Positions 24,288-34,164 are shown, counted from the stretch's first letter. The stretch: 64,000 nucleotides of DNA from Sphingomonas sanxanigenens DSM 19645 = NX02 (GCF_000512205.2 NZ_CP006644.1:682001-746000), one strand, 5' to 3'. The notes: generated by a model from the sequence alone, not told the origin. Translations and numbers: made by a program.

Positions 24288-26147
24288 TCAGGCGGGGGCG
24301 GCGATCCAGCGGTCGACCTGCGCCTCCAGCACCGGCAGCGGCACCGATCCGCGGCCGAGCACGCATTCGTGGAACCTGCGCTGGTCATAGCGGCTGCCCA
24401 GCGCCGCCTTGGCCTTGTCGCGTAGCGCCAGGATGCGCTGCATGCCCACCTTGTAGGAGGTGGCCTGCCCCGGCATCACGAAATAGCGGCGGATCTCTGA
24501 GCGGATCTTGCCGATCGGCTGCGGCGAATTGGCCGCATAATAGGCCAGCGCCTCGTCCTCGCTCCACCCCTTGGCGTGGATGCCGGTATCGACCACCAGC
24601 CGGATCGCGCGCCAGATCTCCCGCCCCAGCCGGCCGAAATCGCTGTAGGGATCGGTGTAGAACCCCATCTCCTTCGCGAGCCGCTCGACATAGAGCGCCC
24701 ATCCCTCGGCATAGGCGCCGTAGGAATAGTTCTTCCGGAACTCGGGGGTGCCGACCATTTCCTGCGCCAGCGCGATCTGCATGTGATGGCCGGGCAGGCC
24801 CTCATGATAGACGGTACCCTCGATCTCGTAGGTCGGCGTCGCGCGGGTGTCCGCCAGATGGACGTAGAAGATGCCGGGGCGCGAGCCGTCCGGCGCGGCG
24901 TGCGCATAATGCGCGGCACCGCCCGGCTCCTCGCGAAACGCCTCGACGCGCTTGACGATCAGGCCGGCCCTGGGCAGCCGCCCGAACTGCTCGGGCAGGC
25001 GCGCGCGCATGCCGGCGAGATAGGTATCTGCCAGCTTCAGATAGGCGGCGCGGCCGGCATCGTCGTTGGGCACGTAGAAACGGTCGTCGCCGCGCAGCAA
25101 GACGAAAAAGTCCTCCAGCGTGCCGGCGAAGCCGATCCGCGCCTTCAGCGCCTCCATTTCGGCGCGGATGCGCGCGACTTCGGCAAGGCCGAGCGCGTGG
25201 ATCTCGTCAGCGGTCATGTCGGTGGTGGTCTGCCGGCGCAGCGCCGCGCGATAATAGGCCGCGCCATCGGGCAGCGCCCCCGCGCCCTGCGGCTGCGCGC
25301 TGGCCTGCGCGCGATCCGCGGCCAGCCAGGCGCTCAGCCGGTCATAGGCGGGCTTCATCGATCCGGTCATCGCCCCGGCGACGCGCGCGGTAAGCGCATC
25401 CGCCGCCGCCGCGTCGATCCTGCCCGCGGCAACCAGCCCCGCCGCCTTCTTCTTCGCATCGGCATAGAGCGCATTGTCCGCCCCGCCGTCGAACGGCGCG
25501 CCGCTGACGAGCCGGCCGATCATGTCGATCGACTGGTCATAGGCGAAGCCCGGCATGCGGATGCCCCTCGCCGCCGACGCCTTGGCGCGGACGAGATAGG
25601 CATCGAGCGTGGGGCCGAGCGCGGCGACGCGCGCGACATAGGCCTCCATATCCGCGGGCGTATCGACGCGATGCTTGTTGATCAGGAAGTTGGGCAGCCC
25701 GGTGTGCGGCCCGTTGCGATCGAAGATATACTCATGCCCGCGCCACTTCAGCGCGTCCTCGGCGCGTTCCAGCTCCAGCACCCACATGTCGTAGGACACC
25801 AGCGCATCCTCGCCGAGCGCGGCGCGATCGAACCGCGCCCTCATCGCCGCGACATTCCCCCGCCGCCACGCCAGCCGCGCCGCCGCGGCGGCATCGCTGG
25901 GATCGGTGAACCGATCCTGCTGCTCCTTGCGCCCGAGCCCGGTGAGCTCCTCCGGATCAAGCGCCAGCTGCGCCTCGAACGCGGCATCGAGAAAGGCGGT
26001 GAGTGCGGCGTCGGTGGTGCCGGCGGCTGCAGGCGCCGCTGTGTTGCCGGCGGCGCGTGCCGCAGGCGCCAGGACCATGCTGGACGCCAGCGCCAATGAG
26101 AAATCGCGTCGTGACAGGGACACGGGAGCCCTTTCCTTATGCTTCAT
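24288..26147 (-). CDS. Tat-exported DUF885 family metallopeptidase-like protein
   Basis: A 619-residue DUF885 protein. The N-terminus has a twin-arginine signal (LSRRDFSLALASSMVLAPAA). The conserved zinc-type motif is in YHEGLPGHHMQIALAQE, where HEGxxGHH is the family signature. A second family element is KNYSYGAYAEGWALYVERLA, followed by VDTGIHAKGWSEDEALAYY. DUF885 members are thought to be carboxypeptidase-like and act in the periplasm here. Length is normal for the family. The gene converges on the stress SDR with 26 bp between stops. Confidence 0.9.
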   Translation of the reverse strand: MKHKERAPVSLSRRDFSLALASSMVLAPAARAAGNTAAPAAAGTTDAALTAFLDAAFEAQLALDPEELTGLGRKEQQDRFTDPSDAAAAARLAWRRGNVAAMRARFDRAALGEDALVSYDMWVLELERAEDALKWRGHEYIFDRNGPHTGLPNFLINKHRVDTPADMEAYVARVAALGPTLDAYLVRAKASAARGIRMPGFAYDQSIDMIGRLVSGAPFDGGADNALYADAKKKAAGLVAAGRIDAAAADALTARVAGAMTGSMKPAYDRLSAWLAADRAQASAQPQGAGALPDGAAYYRAALRRQTTTDMTADEIHALGLAEVARIRAEMEALKARIGFAGTLEDFFVLLRGDDRFYVPNDDAGRAAYLKLADTYLAGMRARLPEQFGRLPRAGLIVKRVEAFREEPGGAAHYAHAAPDGSRPGIFYVHLADTRATPTYEIEGTVYHEGLPGHHMQIALAQEMVGTPEFRKNYSYGAYAEGWALYVERLAKEMGFYTDPYSDFGRLGREIWRAIRLVVDTGIHAKGWSEDEALAYYAANSPQPIGKIRSEIRRYFVMPGQATSYKVGMQRILALRDKAKAALGSRYDQRRFHECVLGRGSVPLPVLEAQVDRWIAAPA

Positions 26148-26423
26148 GGGGGCGGGGGTACCGTGGGGGAGGGATCGGGGCCAAGGGTAAAGTTGGGTGG
26201 GGCCGCGTCGCTCATTGGGACAATCCTGCCGGTTCCGAGTGACGTTTGTATCGGCAGCTAGCAGTGAAAGCCGACGTTAGGCTCGGCGCAATGCGAGCAT
26301 CATTGTCACGGGGCTTCGGGGACGCTGCCTTTCGCTGCGTCGCGCGATGTACACTTATGAAGTTGGGCGTGCGCATACCGTCGCGAGGAGAACCACCGAC
26401 ATCTGCTAGGCACGATCGCACCG
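26148..26423. other. Intergenic region downstream of the protease gene
   Basis: A 276-bp stretch with more A/T than the flanks. I see no convincing gene. It marks the left boundary of the lower-GC protease/ATPase unit. Confidence 0.4.
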
Positions 26424-28877
26424 CTACGTTGCAATTTGGATCTGCGCCTGCGCCATTGCTGCGATGCTGGTCTGGACCTCGGCGTACAGCTCGGCTTCGA
26501 TGTTCTCGGCATCGATCTCGACAATCAATGCGAAGCGAGCCTTGGGCGGCTCGCCTTTGAGCAGGGCCTTGTTTTTCCACCAGCCGGCGACCGGATGGAC
26601 AGCGATCAGATTGCGGCGCGCGAGATCCGATGCCTTGCTGGTCAGTTGATCGATGTGCAGCGAGCCTACGTCTCGCCGGACGCTGCCGAAATCCCAGCTG
26701 TCGTCTTCCTCGCTCATTGGACCTTCCACGGGATCGGCCAGTTTGCTTATGCGCGCGAGAAATTGCTCGGCCTTCTCGCTCGCCCGATTTAGCTTGAAGC
26801 GAAGATTGTGTGACGCATAGCGGTAGCGAGAGCCACGGGACGCTTCCGATGGGTTGGGCTCGACGAACGAACTCAGCGCAACGCGAAGAGTGATTTGCGC
26901 ATTGCCGAGTTTGCGTAGTTCCTCGACTGGCCAGGGGAGCTCGAAAAGCCGCATTTCCTTGTGGATATCGCCGCCGGTAGCGTCGGAAAGTCCATAGGGA
27001 ATGATCTCGTCCTGGATTACCAGGGTCAACGCGTTGGACGCGCTGCGTCGCGCACGCGCCATATCTGGCACGCCATAGCCGTAACGCCGGAACAGCGGCG
27101 CATACGCTCCCTTGACCGCGTTAGCGGGCAGATGCGACTTCATCTGATCGGTCCAGCGCGCCGAGGCGACATATAGCGCACGGATCGTCTCGGGCCAGAG
27201 CTGGGGATATTCCGACCACAATTGCGTGACCTGTCCCGCCGCCAAAGCGGTCGCCGCGCTGGTATCGTGGCAGAGGGTGAAGGAGCGGATCGGATATTGG
27301 TGACTGGTCGTCAGCAGTGAGAGAGCGCCATGGGTCATCGGAGGTGTGGCCGAGGTCCAGTTGCCGCCTTCCATAACGATGTCGGGCTTGAGCGGCCACT
27401 GCGACGACCAGGACGCAGTTCGCGAGGCCGGCGAGAGATCACCGAATGGTGCCAGCGCGGCTATCGCCTCACCGGGAGGCATCATGGTCTTCTCGGTGAA
27501 TGCACCTACACAGATCGCGTTCCAGGCCTGCGCGGGCGACTCTAGTTCACTGTCCGCGTGATCGCAGGTCTCGAGATAATGACCAGCCCCGAAGCTGTTC
27601 GCGTCGGTATTGCCGGCCGAGTTGAGGATCAGACGTGGCGCATCGCCGATGCCCGATACACCCGCCGCGAGTTGATCGATCTCGCTCGACCATGAGGTCG
27701 GCGCGCCGTCATGCGGCGTGTCGTCGCTAGTCGTCGTTGCCAGAGCGAAGGTTCGCCTTCTCTCGGTCACTTCGACAGCATCGACACCATTGCGGGTAAC
27801 AGCACCCAACAAATGATGCGGATTGAAGCCAGCGTCAGGGATCAGCTTCACTGACTCCAGTCGATAACCGACTGTGAACGGAAGCATATCTTGAAGCCGG
27901 GGCGTCAAGTCTCCGAGCAAAGCGAGACCGGCGAGCGCGGTACCATGTCCCTTTAGATCTTCCACGCCCCAGCCCGGATTGGCGGCATGCCGGTCCTCGG
28001 CAGCCAGCACAGGCTGGATCAGCGGATGTGCCCGGCTGATGCCAGTATCCATCAAGGTCAAATAACCGACATCCGCGCCATCCGGCCAATTCGCACGCTG
28101 CGCGAGGTCGCTGACCCAAGCGGCTTGTTCGACAATGTCGAGCTCATCGAAAAAGTCCGCGGTGACCGTCGGCGCCGCTAGCGCGCGAACCGCGCCCAAT
28201 CGTCGCACGGCGAGCGCGAGCTGGTCGCGGCTGGCCTCGCCCGTAACGACCGTGTCCTCGGGAAAATGCAGGCGATCGGCACCTATCGCGATGCCATAGT
28301 CTGCCGCCCTGGTTACGAAAGCCTCGGCCTGATCCGGCTCGAGCCAGATTTCCCAATGCACGGAACCCGCATCGGTGGGAAACTTGTCAGGCGGGCTCCG
28401 CCAGAGCGCTCGCAATCCGGCTTCGACGATTGCCCCCAGGCTCTGCACCAGATCAGCGTTCTTGGGCCGTCCAGGCACCGTCACGCCGTCCTTTTCCTTG
28501 TCCGGCATGTTCTCGGCGCCGAACTGCTCGACCTTCTTACGGAGATTTTCGACGCCTTTGGCGGTTGCGAATACCGTCGCGGTCTCAGTTGTGACGCCGT
28601 CGGCCACTTCTGACGCGACGCGCAACAGCTCGACGCCGCTTGAGCCCAAACTGTCCTTCTTCAGCTTTTCCCCCGGCCGGCTTCCGACCTCAAGATAGAG
28701 GCCCGGCATTTCCGTAGATATTGCGGGTAGCGTGTCGATCGCGTGGAGCAGGGCCTGGGCATGCCCGGCGCGATCCAGAACGTCACTCGGAGGCTTTCCC
28801 CCGCCGCCTCCCTTTGACCGGAACGGCTGCGGCGTTCCCAGACCCTGCAGAAGAAAGTGCGGTAGATCGCGTGCCAT
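26424..28877 (-). CDS. ietS: S8 family (subtilisin-like) protease, IetS-like
   Basis: An 817-residue serine protease with no signal peptide, so it acts in the cytoplasm. The N-terminal region (LPHFLLQGLGTPQPF, then a Gly-rich stretch) is of the type found in IetS/AAA-partnered subtilases. The catalytic triad is complete: Asp in GYLTLMDTGISRAHPLI, His in DLKGHGTALAGLA, Ser in CHDTSAATALAAGQV. A ~250-residue C-terminal domain follows. It is downstream of an AAA ATPase gene and overlaps it by 95 nt. The IetA-IetS pair was described in Agrobacterium as a plasmid stability/incompatibility module and later as an anti-phage system. Base composition is lower in GC than the neighbours, suggesting transfer. 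Confidence 0.85.
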   Translation of the reverse strand: MARDLPHFLLQGLGTPQPFRSKGGGGGKPPSDVLDRAGHAQALLHAIDTLPAISTEMPGLYLEVGSRPGEKLKKDSLGSSGVELLRVASEVADGVTTETATVFATAKGVENLRKKVEQFGAENMPDKEKDGVTVPGRPKNADLVQSLGAIVEAGLRALWRSPPDKFPTDAGSVHWEIWLEPDQAEAFVTRAADYGIAIGADRLHFPEDTVVTGEASRDQLALAVRRLGAVRALAAPTVTADFFDELDIVEQAAWVSDLAQRANWPDGADVGYLTLMDTGISRAHPLIQPVLAAEDRHAANPGWGVEDLKGHGTALAGLALLGDLTPRLQDMLPFTVGYRLESVKLIPDAGFNPHHLLGAVTRNGVDAVEVTERRRTFALATTTSDDTPHDGAPTSWSSEIDQLAAGVSGIGDAPRLILNSAGNTDANSFGAGHYLETCDHADSELESPAQAWNAICVGAFTEKTMMPPGEAIAALAPFGDLSPASRTASWSSQWPLKPDIVMEGGNWTSATPPMTHGALSLLTTSHQYPIRSFTLCHDTSAATALAAGQVTQLWSEYPQLWPETIRALYVASARWTDQMKSHLPANAVKGAYAPLFRRYGYGVPDMARARRSASNALTLVIQDEIIPYGLSDATGGDIHKEMRLFELPWPVEELRKLGNAQITLRVALSSFVEPNPSEASRGSRYRYASHNLRFKLNRASEKAEQFLARISKLADPVEGPMSEEDDSWDFGSVRRDVGSLHIDQLTSKASDLARRNLIAVHPVAGWWKNKALLKGEPPKARFALIVEIDAENIEAELYAEVQTSIAAMAQAQIQIAT

Positions 28878-29862
28878 TGCCGCCTCGTCCTAATCCTTGC
28901 AGCGAGCGGCGGCGCTCCAGCGACTCCAGCAAGTCTACGGTGGTTATACGTTCACGATCGCCAAGGACCGCACGCCGCGCGGCGTCTTCGGCGGCCGCGA
29001 TAACGTCGGCGGTGGAAAGACCGTTTGCGCAGTCGGTGACCCTCTTCCACGACAAATGCGCCGTAGAGAAACCGATCAGGCGCCGCTCAAGGGCATGGCG
29101 GATCGAGGCAGTGTCCGGTAGCTCGTAGGAAAGCACGAGATCGAACCGGCGTAGCACCGCGCGATCGAGGATCTCGGCGAGATTGGTCGTGGCGATCACC
29201 ACGGACGGACCGGTATCCTCGTCGAGAAATTGCAGGAATGAGTTCAGGACGCGACGGGCTTCTCCCACATCGTTGCCGTCGCCACGCGTCGCGGCCAGTG
29301 CGTCGATTTCGTCGAACAGATAGACGCCGCGGGTTGACTTTACGGCATCGAAAACGAGCTTGAGCTTTTGCGCGGTCTCTCCCATGAATTTGGTGATCAG
29401 CCCGTGCAGCATGACCGTGAACAAGGGGAATTGCAGTTCGCCCGCCAGGCCGTGCGCGCTGAGAGTTTTGCCCGTGCCGGGAGGGCCTGACAGCAAGATA
29501 CGGCGACGCGGCTTGAGGCCCTTCTCCTCCAGCTTATCCCGCAGCTTCTGCTCGACGACGATGTGCCGGAGTTCATCCTCGATTAGCTCGGGCAAGATTA
29601 AGTCACCGAGCCGCGTCGCGGGATAGGATGCTGCCAGAAACTGGGCCAGATCGCCGCGCGGGGCAGCGATCGGCGTCAGCTTAGGCCCTGCCTGCGACGG
29701 ACGCTGCCCGGCATGCGCCCATTGCCGCAGCTGCTCGGCGAGGCGCGTATGCCCCTTCTGATCCTCGGCCGCAGAAAGCTGCATCGCGAGATCGAAGAAT
29801 CGATCGGCGTCACCTTCCGCGTGGCTCTTGACGAGACCAATAAGCTGTTGCGCCGATGCCAT
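28783..29862 (-). CDS. ietA: AAA family ATPase, IetA-like
   Basis: A 359-residue single-AAA-module ATPase. Walker A is in LSGPPGTGKTLSAHGLAG, Walker B in GVYLFDEIDALAATRGD, and an arginine-finger region is in LDRAVLRRFDLVLSYELP. The N-terminal ~95 residues form a helical domain (LIGLVKSHAEGDADRFFDLA) that could bind substrate. The last 31 codons overlap the protease gene in another frame, so production of the two is tightly linked. By analogy with other ATPase-protease pairs it may control or feed the protease. The pairing defines the IetAS type. Confidence 0.87.
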   Translation of the reverse strand: MASAQQLIGLVKSHAEGDADRFFDLAMQLSAAEDQKGHTRLAEQLRQWAHAGQRPSQAGPKLTPIAAPRGDLAQFLAASYPATRLGDLILPELIEDELRHIVVEQKLRDKLEEKGLKPRRRILLSGPPGTGKTLSAHGLAGELQFPLFTVMLHGLITKFMGETAQKLKLVFDAVKSTRGVYLFDEIDALAATRGDGNDVGEARRVLNSFLQFLDEDTGPSVVIATTNLAEILDRAVLRRFDLVLSYELPDTASIRHALERRLIGFSTAHLSWKRVTDCANGLSTADVIAAAEDAARRAVLGDRERITTVDLLESLERRRSLQGLGRGGNGTRSTALSSAGSGNAAAVPVKGRRRGKASE

Positions 29863-30279
29863 GCCCCAACATGTATCGCGGGATCACCGCAGATACATCC
29901 CCTTTTGGGCCTCCATATCGGAAGCTCGGCTCGGCGTCAGCCTCCGACGCCTAACATATGGCACTTCGGAAGGTCTAGAATCAGATTGGGGTGCGTCGCT
30001 GTCAGACGGCTTCGTGCTGAGCGAATGGTAGATTCTGACAAGAGCTGCCGTTCAAAGCCTGCCCGGCGGATAGCGGATTTTGGTCGGGAGCAGCCGGAAA
30101 TTGGGTCAAGTCGCATCCGCGGTGCACCGCAGCCGGCCGTTCGGGTCCATCGACCGGCTGCCGGGAACCCGACATCGAGGGTCGGGTGCGCCGTCGGAGG
30201 GCCGGGAAGCGTTCAGCCGGGACATCGGCCGAATGGCGACGTGGCTCGGTCTCCATGCCGGCGTCGCTTCGACCGGCGC
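29863..30279. other. Intergenic region upstream of ietA
   Basis: A 417-bp stretch between the FKBP gene stop and the ATPase start; both genes run leftward. It should hold the promoter of the ATPase/protease unit. I see no gene, repeat array or strong palindrome in it. Confidence 0.4.
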
Positions 30280-30891
30280 TTACGGCTGAGGCGCTGCCTC
30301 ATCCTGGCCCGGCGGTTGGGCCGCTTGCGCCTTGCGCATTTCCTCGATTTCAGCCGCGGTCTTGAAATCGATCAGCTCGACCTGGAAGACGAGGTCGGAA
30401 TTGGCCGGGATCGTTTCCGATGCCTGCGCGCCATAGGCCATCGCCGCCGGAATGCAGAGCCGCACGATCGCGGTTCGGCTCAGCAACTTCAATCCTTCCG
30501 AGAAGCCCGGGATCACCCCGCCGACCGGCATCGGCGTCTGCATGTTCTGGTCGAACACCGCCCCGGTCGCGGCGAGATATCCGACATAGTTCACGAGGAC
30601 CATGTCCTCCCCCGCCGGCTGCGCGCCCGTCCCCGCACGCAGCATCGTGTAGCCGAGCCCGGACGGCGTTTTGGCGGTGCATGCGCGCTGCGACGCGGGC
30701 ACGATCGGCATCAACGGTAGCGGGATGATCCCGGCATTCGGTTCCGCCGGCTTCGGCGAAGCGGTGGCGGGCGCCGCTGCGCGAACGGCCGGCACGCCGG
30801 CGAGCAGCGGCATGACCAGCAATGGCATTACCAGCAATGGCAGGGAGATCCGGGAGATCAGGCGGGGCGTCAAGCGACGGAAGGCGTTCAT
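30280..30891 (-). CDS. FKBP-type peptidyl-prolyl cis-trans isomerase, exported
   Basis: A 203-residue protein with a signal peptide (LLVMPLLVMPLLAGVPAVRA). The signal contains a small tandem duplication of LLVMP. The FKBP domain covers about residues 75-180, with MVLVNYVGYLAATGAVFDQN, PVGGVIPGFSEGL and CIPAAMAYGAQ followed by IPANSDLVFQVELIDF. These are the usual core positions, though with MVLVNYVGY the domain is somewhat divergent. A Pro/Gln-rich tail ends the protein. It assists folding in the periplasm. The start is the ATG at 30891; an upstream in-frame GTG/ATG at 30927 would break the signal peptide. Confidence 0.88.
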   Translation of the reverse strand: MNAFRRLTPRLISRISLPLLVMPLLVMPLLAGVPAVRAAAPATASPKPAEPNAGIIPLPLMPIVPASQRACTAKTPSGLGYTMLRAGTGAQPAGEDMVLVNYVGYLAATGAVFDQNMQTPMPVGGVIPGFSEGLKLLSRTAIVRLCIPAAMAYGAQASETIPANSDLVFQVELIDFKTAAEIEEMRKAQAAQPPGQDEAAPQP

Positions 30892-31049
30892 GATCGGGCC
30901 ATAGGCAGGATCGACGCGTTCGGGCAAGCGGAAGGCGATGGGCCGGCCCCAAACGAAATCGCCGGAAGCAGCGCAGGCAAAGCACCCACGCCACCCCCGG
31001 CAATCCTCACATCACATCCCACGCGAAACGCGCGCTATCCGTCAGTCTC

Positions 31050-33842
31050 TCAGAACTGAACCGACCGGCCCCCCACCGCGCCCACCGCCGGCGGCGCGAA
31101 CTTGGTCAGCTCGATGCCGTCGACGGCGGCCTTATATTCCGCGGCGCTCGGGGTGCGGCCGAGGATCGCCGACAGCACCACGACCGGGGTCGAGGCGAGC
31201 AGCGATTCACCCTTCTTCTCGGCAGAATCCTCGACGACGCGGCCCTGGAACAGGCGGGTGGAGGTGGCGAGCACGGTGTCGCCCTTCTCCGCCTTCTCCT
31301 GGTTGCCCATGCACAGGTTGCAGCCCGGCCGCTCCAGATAGAGGATATTCTCATATTCGGTGCGGGTGGCGGTCTTGGGCTTCACGTCGTCGAACTCGAA
31401 GCCCGAATATTTCTGGAGGATATCCCAGTCGCCCTCGGCCTTGAGCTCGTCGATGATGTTGTAGGTCGGCGCGGCGACCACCAGGGGCGCCTTGAACTCG
31501 ACCTTGCCCTCGGTCCTCTCGATGTTCTTCAGCATCTGCGCGACGATCTTCATGTCGCCCTTGTGCACCATGCAAGATCCGACGAAGCCCAGATCGACCT
31601 TCTTGGTGCCGCCGTAATAGGAAACCGGGCGGATCGTGTCATGCGTGTAGCGCTTGGAGACGTCCGGGTTGTTCACGTCCGGATCGGCGATCATCGGCTC
31701 GTCGATCACGTCGAGGTCCACCACCACCTCGGCGAAATATTTCGCGTTGGCATCGGGGGCGAGCGCGGGCTTCTCGCCCGAGCGGATCTCGGCGATGCGC
31801 GCGTCGGCCTTGGCGATCAGCCCCTGCAGCGTGCCCGCGGCGTTCTCCATGCCCTTGTCGATCATGATCCGGATGCGCGACTTGGCGATCTCCAGCGACT
31901 CGATCAGGGTCTCGTCCTGCGAGATGCAGATCGAGGCCTTGGCCTTCATCTCGGCCGTCCAGTCGGTGAAGGTAAAGGCCTGGTCGGCGAGCAAGGTGCC
32001 GAGATGCACCTCGATGATCCGGCCCTGGAACACATTGTCGCCGCCGCACTGCTGGAGCATCTGCGCCTGGGTCGCGTGGACGACGTCGCGGAAGTCCATG
32101 TGCGGCTGCATCGTGCCCTTGAAGGTCACCTTGACCGACTGCGGGATCGGCATGGTCGCCTCGCCGGTGGCCAGCGCCAGCGCGACGGTGCCCGAATCCG
32201 CGCCGAACGCGACGCCCTTGGACATGCGGGTGTGGCTGTCGCCGCCGATGATGATCGCCCAGTCGTCCACGGTGATGTCGTTGAGCACCTTGTGGATGAC
32301 GTCGGTCATCGCATGATAGACGCCCTTCGGGTCGCGCGCGGTGATCAGCCCGAAATTGTTCATGAAGGCCATCAGCTTGGGGATGTTCGCCTGCGCCTTC
32401 TTGTCCCACACCGAGGCGGTGTGGCAGCCGGACTGATAGGCGCCGTCGACCAGCGGCGAGATGACGGTCGCCGCCATCGCTTCCAGTTCCTGCGCGGTCA
32501 TCAGCCCGGTCGTGTCCTGCGAGCCGACGATGTTCACCTTCACGCGCACGTCCGATCCGGCGTGCAGCACCTTGCCCGGCGTCACGCCCACAGCGTTGCG
32601 GTTGAAGATCTTCTCGACCGCGGTCAGGCCCTGGCCCTCGACGCTGATTTCCTTGTTCGGCGCATAGACCGGGGTCGGCTCGACGCCCAGCGTCTCGGCG
32701 GCGAAGGTCTGGAGCTTCTTGCCGAAGACGATGGCATAGGAACTGCCCGCCTTCATGAACTCCATCTTCTGCGGCGTGAAAGCGGCGGCGATGTCGACCA
32801 GTTCCTTGCCGGCTTCGTCGCGGAGCTTCTTGCCCTTCACGTCGATCTTCAGCACGGTGCCGGTCTCGACCGAGAACTGCTCTTCCAGCACCGGGTTGCC
32901 GTCATTGTTGAGGATCGGCTTGCCGTCCGCGTCGAGCTTCCTGGTCCAGTTCTTCAGGTTGATGCCGATGCCGCCGGTCACGTCGACGGTGGTCGCGAAG
33001 ATCGGCGAGATGCCGTTGGTGCCCGCGACCACGGGCGCATAGTTGACGAAGGGCACATAGGGGCTGGAGCGCTTGCCGGTCCACAGCGCGACATTGTTCA
33101 CGCCCGACATGCGCGAGGAGCCGACGCCCATCGTGCCCTTTTCGGCGACCATCATCACCCGCTTGTCGGGGTGCTGCGTCTTGAGCGCGACGATCGCCCG
33201 CTGCGCCTCGGGCGACATCATGCACTGGCCGTGCAGCTCACGGTCCGATCGCGAATGCGCCTGGTTGCCGGGGGAGAGCAGGTCGGTCGAGATATCGCCC
33301 TCGCCGGCGACGAAGGTGACGACCTGGATCTCGTCCTCGACGTCGGGAAGCTTGGTGAAGAACTCCGCCTTCGCATAGCTTTCCAGCACATCCCTGGCGA
33401 CCGGGTTGCCCGCCGCATAGGCGCCGCGCAGGCGGAACATGTCGGCGTCGTAGAGGAACACCTGGGTCTTCAGCACCGCGCCCGCCTGCGCGGCGATGGC
33501 GGCGTCGTCGCCCAGCGCGATGTCGAGCAGCACCTTGACCGAGGGGCCGCCCTTCATGTGCGAGAGCAGGTCCAGCGCGAAGGCGGGGCTGATCTCCGGC
33601 ACGATCGCCTCGCCGAGGATGATCTGCTTGAGGAAGGCCGCCTTGGCCGCCGCGGCGCTCGTGGTACCGGGCAGGGTGTTGTAGACGAAGAAATGGAGCG
33701 CATCGGCGCGATGCGCGCTGCCGGCATCCTCGATGAGGGCGACGATCGCCTCGATGAGTCGGCCGTCGTCGATCGGCTTGGGCGCGAGCCCCTGGATTTT
33801 CCTGCTTTCGATTTCGGCGAGATAATCCAGGTAGATGCTCAT
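31050..33842 (-). CDS. acnB: Bifunctional aconitate hydratase 2 / 2-methylisocitrate dehydratase
   Basis: A 930-residue TCA cycle enzyme converting citrate to isocitrate. AcnB architecture is clear: an N-terminal HEAT-like helical domain (from MSIYLDYLAEIESRK), the swivelling domain, then the Fe-S domains. The cluster cysteines are visible in LGFVGSCMVHKGD and in LERPGCNLCMGNQEK. Substrate-site signatures include GGDSHTRMSKGVAFGADSGT. Length is close to the 865-930 of known AcnB. The start is the ATG at 33842; the frame stays open further upstream but the added sequence is Arg/Cys-rich and unlike AcnB. Confidence 0.96.
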   Translation of the reverse strand: MSIYLDYLAEIESRKIQGLAPKPIDDGRLIEAIVALIEDAGSAHRADALHFFVYNTLPGTTSAAAAKAAFLKQIILGEAIVPEISPAFALDLLSHMKGGPSVKVLLDIALGDDAAIAAQAGAVLKTQVFLYDADMFRLRGAYAAGNPVARDVLESYAKAEFFTKLPDVEDEIQVVTFVAGEGDISTDLLSPGNQAHSRSDRELHGQCMMSPEAQRAIVALKTQHPDKRVMMVAEKGTMGVGSSRMSGVNNVALWTGKRSSPYVPFVNYAPVVAGTNGISPIFATTVDVTGGIGINLKNWTRKLDADGKPILNNDGNPVLEEQFSVETGTVLKIDVKGKKLRDEAGKELVDIAAAFTPQKMEFMKAGSSYAIVFGKKLQTFAAETLGVEPTPVYAPNKEISVEGQGLTAVEKIFNRNAVGVTPGKVLHAGSDVRVKVNIVGSQDTTGLMTAQELEAMAATVISPLVDGAYQSGCHTASVWDKKAQANIPKLMAFMNNFGLITARDPKGVYHAMTDVIHKVLNDITVDDWAIIIGGDSHTRMSKGVAFGADSGTVALALATGEATMPIPQSVKVTFKGTMQPHMDFRDVVHATQAQMLQQCGGDNVFQGRIIEVHLGTLLADQAFTFTDWTAEMKAKASICISQDETLIESLEIAKSRIRIMIDKGMENAAGTLQGLIAKADARIAEIRSGEKPALAPDANAKYFAEVVVDLDVIDEPMIADPDVNNPDVSKRYTHDTIRPVSYYGGTKKVDLGFVGSCMVHKGDMKIVAQMLKNIERTEGKVEFKAPLVVAAPTYNIIDELKAEGDWDILQKYSGFEFDDVKPKTATRTEYENILYLERPGCNLCMGNQEKAEKGDTVLATSTRLFQGRVVEDSAEKKGESLLASTPVVVLSAILGRTPSAAEYKAAVDGIELTKFAPPAVGAVGGRSVQF

Positions 33843-34164
33843 TATAAATCCACTGCCATGAAGTGCATGAAGCCGGGCGCAGCACCACCGGCCGGCCGTG
33901 TTCGGCCCGGCCTGCGGCTGACGGCTCGCGCGTACGCCAACCGCGCCTGACTGGCAAGGCGGCGCACGCCCGCAAAACAGGCGTTTCGGGGGTGCGCCGG
34001 GGGCCGCGCCGCATCGCACCGGCGCTGCCCCGCATCGCGATCATGGCCAACGCCGTCCATCGCCGTTAGGCTCGCGCCGGCCGCCCGCTCGCGCCCCGCC
34101 CGGAACATCCGGTCGCGTTCGCGAGTCTGGCCGGCGCGCCGGTACATTGGATCGAGACTTTCGG
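33843..34164. other. Divergent intergenic region upstream of acnB
   Basis: A 322-bp, very GC-rich stretch between acnB and an exported protein gene. It contains a hairpin-prone segment (GGCCGGCCGTGTTCGGCCCGG near 33890). No gene is seen. The acnB start lacks an obvious Shine-Dalgarno sequence. Confidence 0.4.

Noticed and set aside
26424-28877. Reading the S8 protease as a secreted housekeeping subtilisin
   Set aside because: There is no signal peptide or pro-domain, and it is coupled to an AAA ATPase, which fits a cytoplasmic IetS-like role better.
31563-33950. 795-codon frame antisense to acnB
   Set aside because: Composition is typical of a mirror frame in high-GC coding DNA. AcnB on the other strand is unambiguous.
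33843-34019. N-terminal extension of AcnB
   Set aside because: The frame is open but the sequence is Arg/Cys/Pro-rich. MSIYLDYLAEIESRK matches the expected AcnB start.
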